A stretch of DNA of 64,000 nucleotides, taken from contig NC_088305.1 in the NCBI RefSeq assembly GCF_032854445.1, forward strand, positions 10,401,717 to 10,465,716. Reading direction: 5' to 3'. The stretch's first letter is position 1. Each line of letters opens with the position of its first letter. Below are positions 1-12,200 of the stretch, one piece after another. The notes below the pieces were generated by a model that was not told the origin of the DNA, searched no databases, and worked only from the letters and a program-made list of their open reading frames with translations. Made by a program: the position numbers and the translations under genes. The DNA comes from Liolophura sinensis. Lineage: Eukaryota > Mollusca > Polyplacophora > Chitonida > Chitonidae.

Positions 1-221
1 TCATTCCCTCCACCAACATACGTGACTCTCGGTGGCAACCTCACGGTGAGCAAGGCCTCGTATGCCGGCTCACCAGCGTTGCTCACCAGGATTTGAAGGA
101 CAAGGGCGGAGGTCTGGCCGAGGATGAGATGAGTGGAGCCCTCCGTATTGACTTCCGCAAATTTTACTTGAAGGTCAGTCACACACACGTCATCACCTCC
201 ACAGTTGTGTTGGAAGGTGGC
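1..221 (-). CDS. Integrin alpha exon: thigh (ATFQHNCGGDDVCVTDLQV ...), runs off the left edge
   Basis: After atgtttcag at 222-230 the frame stays open to the window edge: ATFQHNCGGDDVCVTDLQVK ... LVLQILVSNAGEPAYEALLT ... PPRVTYVGGGN. The NCGxDxxCxxDLQ and SNxGExAYEAxLxVxLP signatures are diagnostic of the integrin thigh domain. Confidence 0.93.
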
Positions 222-3200
222 CTGAAACATACGATTTTTTTATTTATTTATTTGATTGTTGCTTCACGCAGTTCTCAAGAATTTCAATAACTTACAGGTC
301 AAACAAGTAGGGAGAGTGGGGGAATCCACTGTCCAAAGATGAGTGTAAATGAAATTAACTTTTTATTTTCAAATTATTCTCATTTATTTATTTATTAAGA
401 TGTTGTTTCGCAACGAACACTTAGGATTGTTGCAAATTCTAATTATTTTATATTCCAAGCTATGTTTATTGAAACCATCGAAGGACATGTCAAAATTCAC
501 GAGCCAGACCTGAACGAGCGCGTCGTTGGAATTGCCCTCCACAGGAGAAGAATTAGGGACAAAAGTTGCCTACCTTGAGGTTAGGTGTCGCCGCTTTGGG
601 GGGTCCGAAATTGGTCGGGGTAGATCCGTGCGATTGGCTGATTCTTCATCTAGTGTAAAGTTAGCGTCGAACTGTATGGGCTTTAGTAAGTCACGACCAG
701 CTTCAAAATGTGAGAAGAAAAATAATTGGTCAATTGTAATCATGTCCGTGTTTGGATTGAAACCGTGTATCCGTGTAAAAGATCTTTATTTACAAACTCA
801 TAAGGCTTCTGTCCAGGCGGATCCGGATTGTTTCTCAGACATTTAAAACAGTGCAACGGTGCATATTTGAGTTTTTGCTAAATTAAAGATCTTTATTCAC
901 AAACTCATAGGGCTTCTGTCCAGGCGATCCAGTTTGCTTCTAACCAAGCAAAATGCAAGTTGTATAAACATGTACAGGACAAATAACAACTGAAAGACAA
1001 CCTCCACCATACATTTAAGCACTTTTAAAAAAATCCATTCAGTTTACCCTTAAAAGTCATCTAAACAATGCAAACGGTCATTATCTTGCGCCATTGTCAT
1101 GTATGTACCCACAGAATTATTTGATGCCACAAACTGTCCCACGAAATGGTTGAAGAGTCTATTCTGTAGGATCTGTAGGATTTGAACTGGCATCTCTTGA
1201 TCAGGAACCTAGTCCTCTACGCATTGAAGGAAGTTACCGGCCTTCTAGCTTAAACGCTGAAATCTTCTACTTTCACTCATCGCGTGGTATATATATCCTT
1301 ACAGGGGAATGGTGCAAAGACTCTAGTGCTTTCAACTCTTCATTCTAGTTTATCGCTTGGACGGGATTTCTTCTCGTCATCTAGAGTATAATCTAGAGAT
1401 TCTAGTTTTAATTCGCAAAGATATATGTAACTTTCAATCAGTAAAGTTTGAAGACCTTTTGCATTACAAACAATAGAAGCCACTACATAATCCCATGAGC
1501 CCATGTAACTCAAAATTTCTCACCGTAATGAGGGTTGTGATATCCGTGCAGGTTTTTGTGATTGCCTGAAGAATGATCCGCTTTTGTATTGTAGTACTTA
1601 GTCCGTGGTCTGTGTGAAACTTGGCTCTACTACCTGATCGTTTCAGTGTGTCTGCCTCTAATGCGAAGCTGGCGTCTGAAAGGCAGAACAGATACAAATC
1701 CGGGCTGCTGCGGTTAAAATGATTCCAATCATCAAGATGTTGTTCTTTGTTTGAAAAATGATTGGTAACAATACACTTATATCCAAGTATTGTTAAATAA
1801 TAGGCTAACATGTAATAATGGATGGACAACAGACTTGCATGTAATTTGGATGAACAATGGAGTAGAGTGTAATAATGAATGGACAATGGACTAACATATA
1901 ATAATGGATGAACAATGCAGTAACATATGATAATGGATGGACAATGCAGTAACATATAATAATGGATGGACAATGCAGTAACATATGATAATGAATGGAC
2001 AATGGACTAACATATAATAATGGATGGACAATGCAGTAACATATGATCATGGATGGACAATGCAGTAACATATAATAATGGATGGACAATGCAGTAACAT
2101 ATGATAATGGATGAACAAGGGACTAACAAGTAATAATGGATAGACAATGAACTGATATGCAATAACAGATGGACATTGGACTTAATTGTAAAGATAAATG
2201 AACAATGTAGTGGCATGTAATAACGAATGGACAAAGGACTACAATGTAATGAAGGATGAGCAATGAATATGAACACGTAATGATGGATGAATTGTGCAGA
2301 TTTGCATCTCCAAACGTGGTTATTTATCGCCACTATAGGGAGGAGATACTGCCACGGTGGAGTTAAAGTCTAGCCGATCATTCATCTATTTATTCGAAGC
2401 TACCAGCACAACAAGGACGCAAGTTTTGTGTTATTGCTTGAGTTAGGCATAACGCGATCATAACGTTGCCTTCTGGAAGCAGCCCGTCATAATGTCGATA
2501 TCTTCATGGTGCCGCCTGACTAAAATGCCATGACGAAGACACCAGCAAGGTTCACATTTCCTCGTATAAGTGAAAAAATGAAGTACAGAAACAATCACAT
2601 AATTAAATAAATAAATAAACTGGTCCTTAAGACAATATACTCAAGCTATGTTTTAATTTTTCGACAGCATGGGATTTTGAGTGCGAAAACTTGTGGTCCA
2701 TGTAATAAACCTCTGCATTCAGGCAGGTACCTGAAAAACGTCAGGGCTTAATATTCAAACGGTAAGAGAAGTACATATTAAAAACTACAATTAAGCTGAG
2801 TTGTGTGTCGGCAAATCGGTAGTATAGGAATAAATGTGATTTTGTTTGTTCTACGCATGGCCCCCACTGCGCATGTGTTCCGGTCAGCACGTGAAACCGC
2901 TACGTAGGCACTGGAACACAGTATCGTTCCCAGAGGCTTCAAAATGATCTATCAAGAATCCCAGTTTTAAGGTCGAAGACTATCAGATAGCTGGTGAATG
3001 GCAGTGTTCTACATCAACCACTTCGGATTCCATTTCACATAAATTTCATCGCTGTAGAGCAGGTAAACAACGCCGAAGTCTAGCGTCAAACTCTAACGAA
3101 ATGATAAAGATTTACCGTAAAACCCCAAGCTAACAAACGGCGAAATGTCATATAAAACTCACAGAGTGTTCCTGGTACTTGAACCCCAGAGTAATTCAGG

Positions 3201-6200
3201 CATAAGATAACGGAGATGGGGATAGGGGGTGGTGCTGTGTAATCAATCAGGGAAGGGATGATGTCCAGTTTCCCGTCTACCTTCACGACCGGTCGGGATC
3301 TAAGGAGAATGGCGTTGTTGGTGTGATAGGCACCCACAGCGAAATCTACAAGCAGATCGACATGATTAGTGTGACAGGTACCTACAGCAAAATCTACAAG
3401 CAGATCGACATGGTTAGTGTGACAGGCACACACAGCAAAATCTACAACCAGATTGACATGTAAGTGTGAGAGGCACCTACAGCGAAATCTTCAACCAGAT
3501 CGACATGGTTAGTGTGACAGGCACACACAGCAAAATCTACAACCAGATTGACATGGTTAGTGTGACAAGCACCTACAGCAAAATCTACAACCAGATCGAC
3601 ATGGTTAGTGTGACAGGTACCTACAGCGAAATCTGCAACCAGATCGACATGGTTAGTGTGACAGGCACACACAGCGAAATCTACGACCAGATCGACATGG
3701 TTAGTGTGACAGATACCTACAGCGAAATCTACGACCAGATCGACATGGTTAATGTGACAGGCACCTGCAACGAAATCTACAACCAGATCGACATGGTTAG
3801 TGTGACAGGTACCTACAGCGAAATCTACGACCAGATCGACATGGTTCGTGTGACAAGCACCTACAGCGAAATCTACGACCAGATTGACATGGTAAGTGTG
3901 AGAGGCACCCACAGCGAAATCTACGACCAGATCGACATGGTTAGTGTGACAAGCACCTACAGCGACATCTACAACCAGATCGACATGGTTAGTGTGACAG
4001 GCACCTGCAACGAAATCTACAACCAGATCGACATGGATAGTGTGACAGGCACCTGCAACGAAATCTACAACCAGATCGACATGATTAGTATGACAAGCAC
4101 CTACAGCGAAATCTACAACCAGATCGACATGGTTACTGTGACAGGCACCTACAGAGAAATTTATAACCAGGCTGACATGATTAGTATGACAGGCACCTAC
4201 AGCGAAATCTACCAAAAGATCGACAAGGTTAGTATTACAGGCAAATACCGCCAAGTGTACAACCAGATCGACATGATAAGTGTGACAGGCACTTACAGCG
4301 AAATCTACAACCAGATCGACATGGTAAGTGTGACAGGCACCTACAGCAAAATCTACAACCAGATCAACATGGTTAGTGTGACAGGCACACACAGCGAAAT
4401 CTACAACCAGATCGACATGGTAAGTGTGAGAGGCACCTACAGCAAAATCTACAAGCAGATCGACATGGTTAGTGTGACAGGTACCTACAGCGAAATCTAC
4501 AACCAGATCGACATGGTAAGTGTGACAGGCACACACAGCGAAATCTACGACCAGATCGACATGGTTAGTGTGACAGGTACCTACAGCGAAATCTACGACC
4601 AGATCGACATGGTAAGTGTGACAGGCACACACAGCGAAATCTACGACCAGATCGACATGGTTAGTGTGACAAGTACCTACAGCGAAATCTACGACCAGAT
4701 CGACATGGTTCGTGTGACAGGCACCTGCAACGAAATCTACAACCAGATCGACATGGTTACTGTGACAGGCACCTACAGCGAAATCTACAACCAGGTCGAC
4801 ATGGTTACTGTGACAGGTACCTACAGCGAAATCTACAATCAGATTAACATGGTTAGTGTGACAAGAACCTACAGCGAAATTTACAACCAGACTGACATGG
4901 TTAATCTGACAGGTACCTACAGCGAAATCTACAACCAGATTAACGTGGCTACTGTGACAGGTACCTACAGCGAAATTTACAACCAGATTGACATGGTTAG
5001 TCTCACAGGCACCTACAACGAAATCTACAAACATATCAGCATGGTTAGTGTGACAGGCGCCTATAGAAAAGTCCAGAAATACAGCGACATGGTTAGTTTG
5101 ACAGGCACGTAGAGGAAAATCCACACACAGCGACACGCTTACTATACTAGGTGCCGACAGCTAAATCTGCAAACAAGTCGACAATGCTACTCTGTTAGGG
5201 GCCTACAGAAAAATCAATAAACAGATCAACATGGTTAGTGTAAGAGGCACCTACAGCGAAATCTACAAATATATCGGCGCCTAGAGCAAATTCTACAACT
5301 GATCAACAATTGCTAAAAAAAACACCTAAAACAGATCGACATGGAGTTGTAAAGGAATGGCCGCATAAAGCACATGAGCGAAATCGAGGAAAGAATTTAA
5401 ATTAGTTTCACGGATTCTGTCCTCCGTTGAATTCTAACTAGAATGACCAGAAATATATGCACCGGTTGCTGTTGTGTTTTTTAAATAATTTGTATTCAAT
5501 TACCAGGATATCCATTTCCGTCCATGTCCTGACCACGTGATATGCTCCAGCCAAACGTTTGGATTCCATCTTTGACAGCATTACCGCCTATTCGCTGCGA
5601 GATCTCGCGTTTCAACCCCCCAGGACTGCCGTTATAAATGTAGACGGCACCGACTTTATCGTCCTCATAAGGAGCTCCTACCGCTAAATCTGAGGAGAGA
5701 AATTTTTTAGAAATTTTCAGCAAAAAACTTCAATCAAATTCTTTCTGCGATTCCATATTTTGCCTACGGCTAAACATCAGTACTGTATGAAAAAAGACTA
5801 CAGCATGGGGAGTAAACCAAAGCAGCGACGACAGCGTGATAGCTGGCAAATGGTCATACGTAACCGGCGAAATAGGGTCTCCTTGTTAATTAGGGTTCTA
5901 TATTAACTGTTCGTGTAAATGCTCACATAGTAGCAAATAACACGCCCCTTACCACCATTACTTGAGCAGAATTCCGTAGAAAATGTATGCAGTGATATTA
6001 ATTACTACACACTGTGGACGTCACTGGCCTTGAACTTGGTCTACTCCAAATGCTGTATTGTATTCACATTATGGTGGGAGGAAACCGGGCAAAGCCCGGA
6101 GAATCCCACTGGGTTTAAAAGTCTATAATTGTGAGTCACAGCAGTGGATTTAGGAGTCTATAGATTCAAGCCCTATCAGTGGGTCCAAGAGTCTATAGTT

Positions 6201-9200
6201 GCGAGTCCTATCAGTGGGTCCAAGAGTCTATAGTTGCGAGTTCTATCAGTGGATCCAAGAGTCTGTAGTTGCGAGTCCTATCAGTGGATCCAAGAGTCTG
6301 TAGTTGCGAGTCCTATCAGTGGGTCCAAGAGTCTTTAGTTGCGAGTCCTATCAGTGGGTCCAAGAGTCTATAGTTGCGAGTCCTGTCAGTGGGTCCAAGA
6401 GTCTGTAGTTGCGAGTCCTATCAGTGGATCCAAGAGTCTGTAGTTGCGAGTCCTAGCAATGGGTTTAAGAGTCTATAGTTAAGAGTTCTAGTCGTTGATT
6501 TAAGCCTAAAGTTGCTAGTGTTATCAGTGTGTTTAGTTGCGAGTCATACCAGCGTGTCTAAGAGTCTATAGATGCGAGTCCTATCCTTGTGTCTAAAAGC
6601 CTCTAGTTGCGAGTCCTATCAGTGTGTATAAGAATCTATAGTTGCGAGTCCTATCAGTGGGTCCAAGAGTCTATAGTTGCGAGTCTTATCAGTGGGTCCA
6701 AGAGTCTATAGTTGCGAGTTCTATCAGTAGGTCCAAGGGTCTATAGTTGCGAGTCCTATCAGTGTGTATAAGAATCTATAGTTGCGAGTCCTATCAGTGG
6801 ATCCAAGAGTCTATAGTTGCGAGTCCTATCAGTGGGTCCAAGAGTCTATAGTTAAGAGTCCTATCAGTGTGTATAAGAATATATAGTTGCGAGTCCTATC
6901 AGTTTGTATAAGAATCTATAGTGGGTCCAAGAGTCTATAGTTGCGAGTCCTATCAGTGTGTATAAGAATCTATAGTAGTCCTATCAGTTTGTATAAGAAT
7001 CTATAGTTGCGAGTCCTATCAGTGGGTCCAAGAGTCTATAGTTGCGAGTCCTATCAGTGGGTCCAAGGGTCTATAGTTGCGAGTCCTATCAGTGTGTATA
7101 AGAATCTATAGTTGCGAGTCCTATCAGTGGGTCCAAGAGTCTATAGTTGTGAGTCCTATCAGTGTGTATAAGAATCTATAGTTGCGAGTCCTATCAGTTT
7201 GTATAAGAATCTATAGTTGCGAGTCCTATCAGTGGTTCCAAGAGTCTATAGTTGCGAGTCCTATGAGTGGGTCCAAGAGTCTATAGTTGCGAGTCCTATC
7301 AGTGGGTTGAAGAGTCTATAGTTAAGAGTTCTAGTAGGTTTAAGCCTAAAGTTGCTAGTGTTATCGGTGTGTCTAAGGGTCTATAAATACTAGTCTTATC
7401 AGTGTGTCTAACGGTCTACAGTTGCGAGTCCTATCAGTGTGTCTAAGAGTCTACAGATGCGAGTCCTATCAGTGTGTCTAAGAGTCTATAGTTGCGAGTC
7501 CCATCAGTGTGTCTCAGAGTCTTTAGTTAAGAGTCCTAGCAGCTGGTCTAAGAACCTGTATTTGCAAGTCCTATCAGTGAGTCTCAGAGTCTGTGGTTTT
7601 GAGTTCTATCAGTTTGTCTGTGAGTCTATAATTGCGAGTCCTATCTATGTGTCTCAGAGCTTATCGTTGCGAGTCCCATCAGTGTGTCTAGGAGTCTGTA
7701 ACTGCGAGTCCTGTCAGTGGGTTTAAGAGTACAAGCGGTACATTCTACATGTGTACAGACTCAAACTTCCTTCACAGTCTCTACGTGATCGCCGTTGTCC
7801 TTTGATTTTACTTAAGACAATTCCTTAAGCAAAATATTGCGTCACCAATTCACGGGTGTAACAAAAAAATAACACTTTTAATTTGAGTTTCATTGTAAAG
7901 TTGAGAAAAAAGGCAATCTTTAAACATCTACGTAAACAACAACGTGGTACTTGATTTGCGGTCGGAAATGTTTTCCTATATCTCTACACAATGGCAACCA
8001 GGCCTAGCTCCAGGCAAAGATAATGTTAACTTGTACACACCTTCACATCCGTCCTGGTTGATATCTCCAATACTCGCCACCACCTGACCGAACCGTGCTA
8101 GTGGTTTTCCTTGTACTCCTGGAGACGTCAATGTCACAGTTGATGACGACAGCCCCAAACCCTGTGTAAATGGAATGATAAAATCAAAACATTAAAAATG
8201 TTTTTAGTTAGGGATTGATGCTTAAATGTTTGAATGGGTGTCAGGTGACTAGGTTGTTCTCCATGAATCTGTCGTGAAAGAGTGAAATGTAGAAGGCAAA
8301 AAATGCGACATACAATGGAAAACGCCATGTACAGCTTTGATCCGTGTGCTAAAATTCCATTTTGTGGAGTTCGTCCATCACTATGTGAAACATGCAGGAT
8401 ATGGAAATGTCTAAAGGTTACACATGCGCAATTCAACCACATGAGTCCAAGCTATGGAGCCGGAGTGAAGACTGAGAGTGCATAGATTTAATGATAATAC
8501 CGGACACTTGGAGAGAGGTGAGGTGAGGAAAAGTTTTGATTGTTCTCATCTGAACATGAAGTTTGCTCGATAATGCGCGAAAAGCGTTTGAGATTTTGGC
8601 AACCCACAAATCCCGCCTTCTAACTCGAAACCATGGTGACTAGACGCCATCACCTCATCTAGCTACGTGGATCAGCTAAATGCGCAGGTGAGTCACTATT
8701 CCAGGTGAAAACAACATAGTTTTTTCAGCATGAACTTGAAGAAATTACTACATAAATAATAGAGAAAACCAATGCGCTCGAGTAACATTTAAACACGTTC
8801 GGATTCTTTAAACACGCCGTTGTGCAGATGCTAATAGTGACAATATTTTGTTTAGTTACTCATCACATGACGTCACCATTACTCGCCAATCTCACCTTTC
8901 CGCGATTGATATAGACGTACACTTTGCCCACATCCGGGTACTTGTCGGAGGAAAAGAGAGGCGCCCCAACAACAACGTCGTCTAAACCGTCCCCGTCAAA
9001 ATCCACTGTGCACAGCGATGCCCCATAGTACTCGCCAAACTGTTCAATGGAACAAACTTTCACTCAGACAAAGAAACTTTGATTACCTCGCTTTACAATG
9101 AAGACACTTATATACCCAAACGTGGGAAGACCTGGCAAGAACCTGCGGATAGTCGTGGGTTTTCCCGGGCTCTGTCCGAATTCCTCCTGCCATAATGGTG

Positions 9201-12200
9201 GGCGGCTGTTATTTAAGTGAAATATCCTTGCGTATGGCGTAAAACACTATTCAAATAAGTATATAAATACAAACCCAAAAGCATCTTATATAATAAAAGA
9301 TTCACAACATAGAAAGTAAAACCAGAAGAGCGACGACAGTGTGATAGCTTGCAAATGGTCATACGTAACTGGTGAAATACGGCGTCTTCTCAATTTTCCT
9401 GAGTTAGGGTTTTATTCTAACTGCTCATGTAAATGCTTAAACAGCAGCAAAGTACTATGTCCATCACCATCATGGCTTGAGTAGAATTAGGTTAAAAATG
9501 CGGTGATCTTTGTGGTAATTCATTAGATGTCAGTGGCTCAGAATTTCTCAAAATGCTTCGTTGTCATTACATTTAACAATAACATTAGAACAATTCCTCA
9601 TTGCATGGACAAAAATAGGGGCCTCCGTGACCGAGGTGCTTGACGTGCTACCGTGGCGCAACGACCCAGGAGCCCAGCACTAATGTGTTGGTTGTGAGTT
9701 CAAGTCCAGCTCATGCTAGCTTCCTCTCCAGCTGTACGTGGGAAAGCCCTCCAGCAGCCGGCGGATCGTCCTGGGTTTTCCTATTGCTCTTTCCGCCCCC
9801 CCCCCCCCACCACAATGCTGGAGGCCGTCGTATAGGTAAAATATACTTGAGGACGTATAATGTTATAAATAAATACAAAAAAACTGATGTAACATATTGT
9901 AACAAGCTGTCTTATCCCTAACTCCACATGAGGTTTTGAGCTGAACATGATAGAAATCAATGACAAGGTCAAGTTCCTCGGTGTCAACTTCGATGTGAAA
10001 CTTAATTTTAATCAGCATATTACTGAAATATGTAACAAGGCCACAAGGCAGATAAATGTCATCTAATGGCTCTCCAAATGTCTGGATTTTGGAAGCATGT
10101 TGTCTATTTACAAATGTTTCATCTTGTCAGATTTTAGCTACTGTTCATCTGTTTGGACGTTCTGCTCTAAACGTGGCTGTGACAAACATGGAAAACTCAA
10201 TGAAAGAGCAATCCGCTTTGTATTCATAGATTATGAAACTGACTATATCACTTTCTAAGTCAGGAACTATAACCATCAAGGTGTATTGCTTTAGAGGTTT
10301 TTAAAATTGTTGAGAACATACACCCTGGTCAGCTCCATGACATAATTAAGATAAAAGAGAGCCACTACCGTCTCCGAGATAACCATATTGTTAGTTTACC
10401 CCGGCGCAGAACAAGAGAATGCGGGTATAACTATCTTAGCTACCAAGGTACAAGGTTGTGGAAGTACTTGCCTCCAGAACTGAAGGCCGTGGATACAGTT
10501 AGAGAATTCAAAGCTCTGCTAGATGAATGGTTTGACTGTACATGTAGCTTGTGTGAGAACATAGACTAAATAGAGTACCTAATATTTTGAGTATATTTTC
10601 TAGTATGTTTATTACCTTTTCTGTCTACTGTACTACTAAGTTTTAACTTAGTTCCTTTTGATTTATTTATTTATTTATTTGATTGGTGTTTTACTTGATT
10701 GGCCAGCATTATAGTGGGAGGAAACCGGGAAGAGCCCGGGGAAAACCTACGACCATCCGCACGTTGCTGGTAGAACTCACCACTTAGTTCCTTTTGTGTT
10801 GTTTCAACCTTTCTTATCCAAAATAATAATAATTAAATGTTTTATATATATAAAAGTCATATAGGCCTACGTTGACATGAATATGTTTACATACGTGTTT
10901 TGTTTTGTTTTTTCTTTTCCAAATATCTATTATATATTTCTTTTATATATGTATAAAGGGAAAAAATGTCATTTACACACTAGTTTATTTTTTTTAGCGT
11001 AGTAGTCATTGTTTGTCCTGTCGGCATAGATAGCCTTTATTTATTGTACTAGTCATTGATTGTCCTGTCGGCATAGGTAGCCTTTATTTATCGTACTAGT
11101 CAGTGTTTGTCCTGTCGGCATAAGTAGCCTTTATTTATCGTACTAGTCACTGTTTGTCCTGTCGGCAAAAGTAGCCTTTATTTATCGTACTAGTCATTGC
11201 TTGTTTTATCATCATAAGTAGCCTTTATTTATCGTACTAGTCAGTGTTTGCCCTGTCCGCATAAGTAGCCTTTATTTATCGTACCCGTCATTGTTTGTCC
11301 CGTCTTTTGAAACCAACCGATGCTAAATAAAGATTTTGAGATTTTAAGGTTTGAGGTTTGAGGAATAATAAAAATAATGTGTGCCGAGCTACAGATTTTG
11401 TCATACTATTCTACAGCTTCACTACATGTAGCGGCCAGTTCACTCTCGGTGCATTTACATACAGGCACTCTCGGTACATTTACATACAGGCACTCTCGGT
11501 ACATTTACATAGGGCAGTGCGCAATGAGTGATCTTATATATCAAATTTATGAAAAGAAGAGTAATTTCCGAGCATGAACAGCCACAGTCTATATGACAAA
11601 GGCCACTACCCTTGACGGTAGAGCGTCCGCTTCGGGACCGGCAGATCCAGGATCAATCCTTGGTCGAGTCACACCTAAGACTTTAAAAGAGGAAGTTGTA
11701 ACTTCCTCGCTTGGCGTTCAGCATGAAGGGGATAGTGCAACGACTGGTTGACCCGTATCAGTATAATGGCTCGGGCGGGTCGGCTTACTTGCCTTCGGTA
11801 AGTCGTCTCAGTGAAGCAGCACTAAATAAAAGAGCGGTGGAAATCCGTCCTGCAGCAAGGAGGCACATTACACGTGCATGCACCCTAATGATTCCTTCGT
11901 CGTCATATGACTGAAAAATTGTTGAGTACGACGTTAAACCCCAAGCACTCACTCACTCACTACCCTTGACATACACAGCAAAGAAATATTAAACTGTTAA
12001 ATTTACGATTTATTTAGCTTTAACAGATAAAAGTCAAATGAGAGTAAGTGCCTAAAGGCTTATTCTCCTTATTTTCCTCAAGGAAAAAGAATCAATTTTA
12101 TACGACTTGAAATTCTAATGCCAAAATATTATCAACCCTCAGATACGAAGCAAGGACTGGGTTTGCATTGCATTTGCGCTCCCAGCATCTGACCAACTTA

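Noticed and set aside
481..545. Exon reading GNSNDALVQVWLVNFDMSFDG (minus strand) as missing thigh sequence
   Set aside because: The frame is open but does not resemble the integrin thigh, and the splice sites are poor.
1464..2333. Overlapping minus-strand open frames rich in HYYMLLHCPS
   Set aside because: Translation of the 29-bp minisatellite in its three frames.
3466..5112. 548-codon open frame on the plus strand and 564-codon frame on the minus strand
   Set aside because: Both arise because a 48-bp unit without stops stays open when tandemly repeated. The minus frame is of interest only as exon-derived sequence; neither is called as a separate gene.
6115..7735. CRISPR-like appearance of regularly repeated 35-bp units
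   Set aside because: Units are contiguous with no unique spacers, and the DNA is eukaryotic.
9945..10570. Active LINE open reading frame
   Set aside because: Several stops and frameshifts; only the C-terminal part of RT is present.
11605..11665. Possible functional tRNA gene
   Set aside because: tRNA-like head of a SINE; the cloverleaf is degenerate and the same head occurs in several copies.
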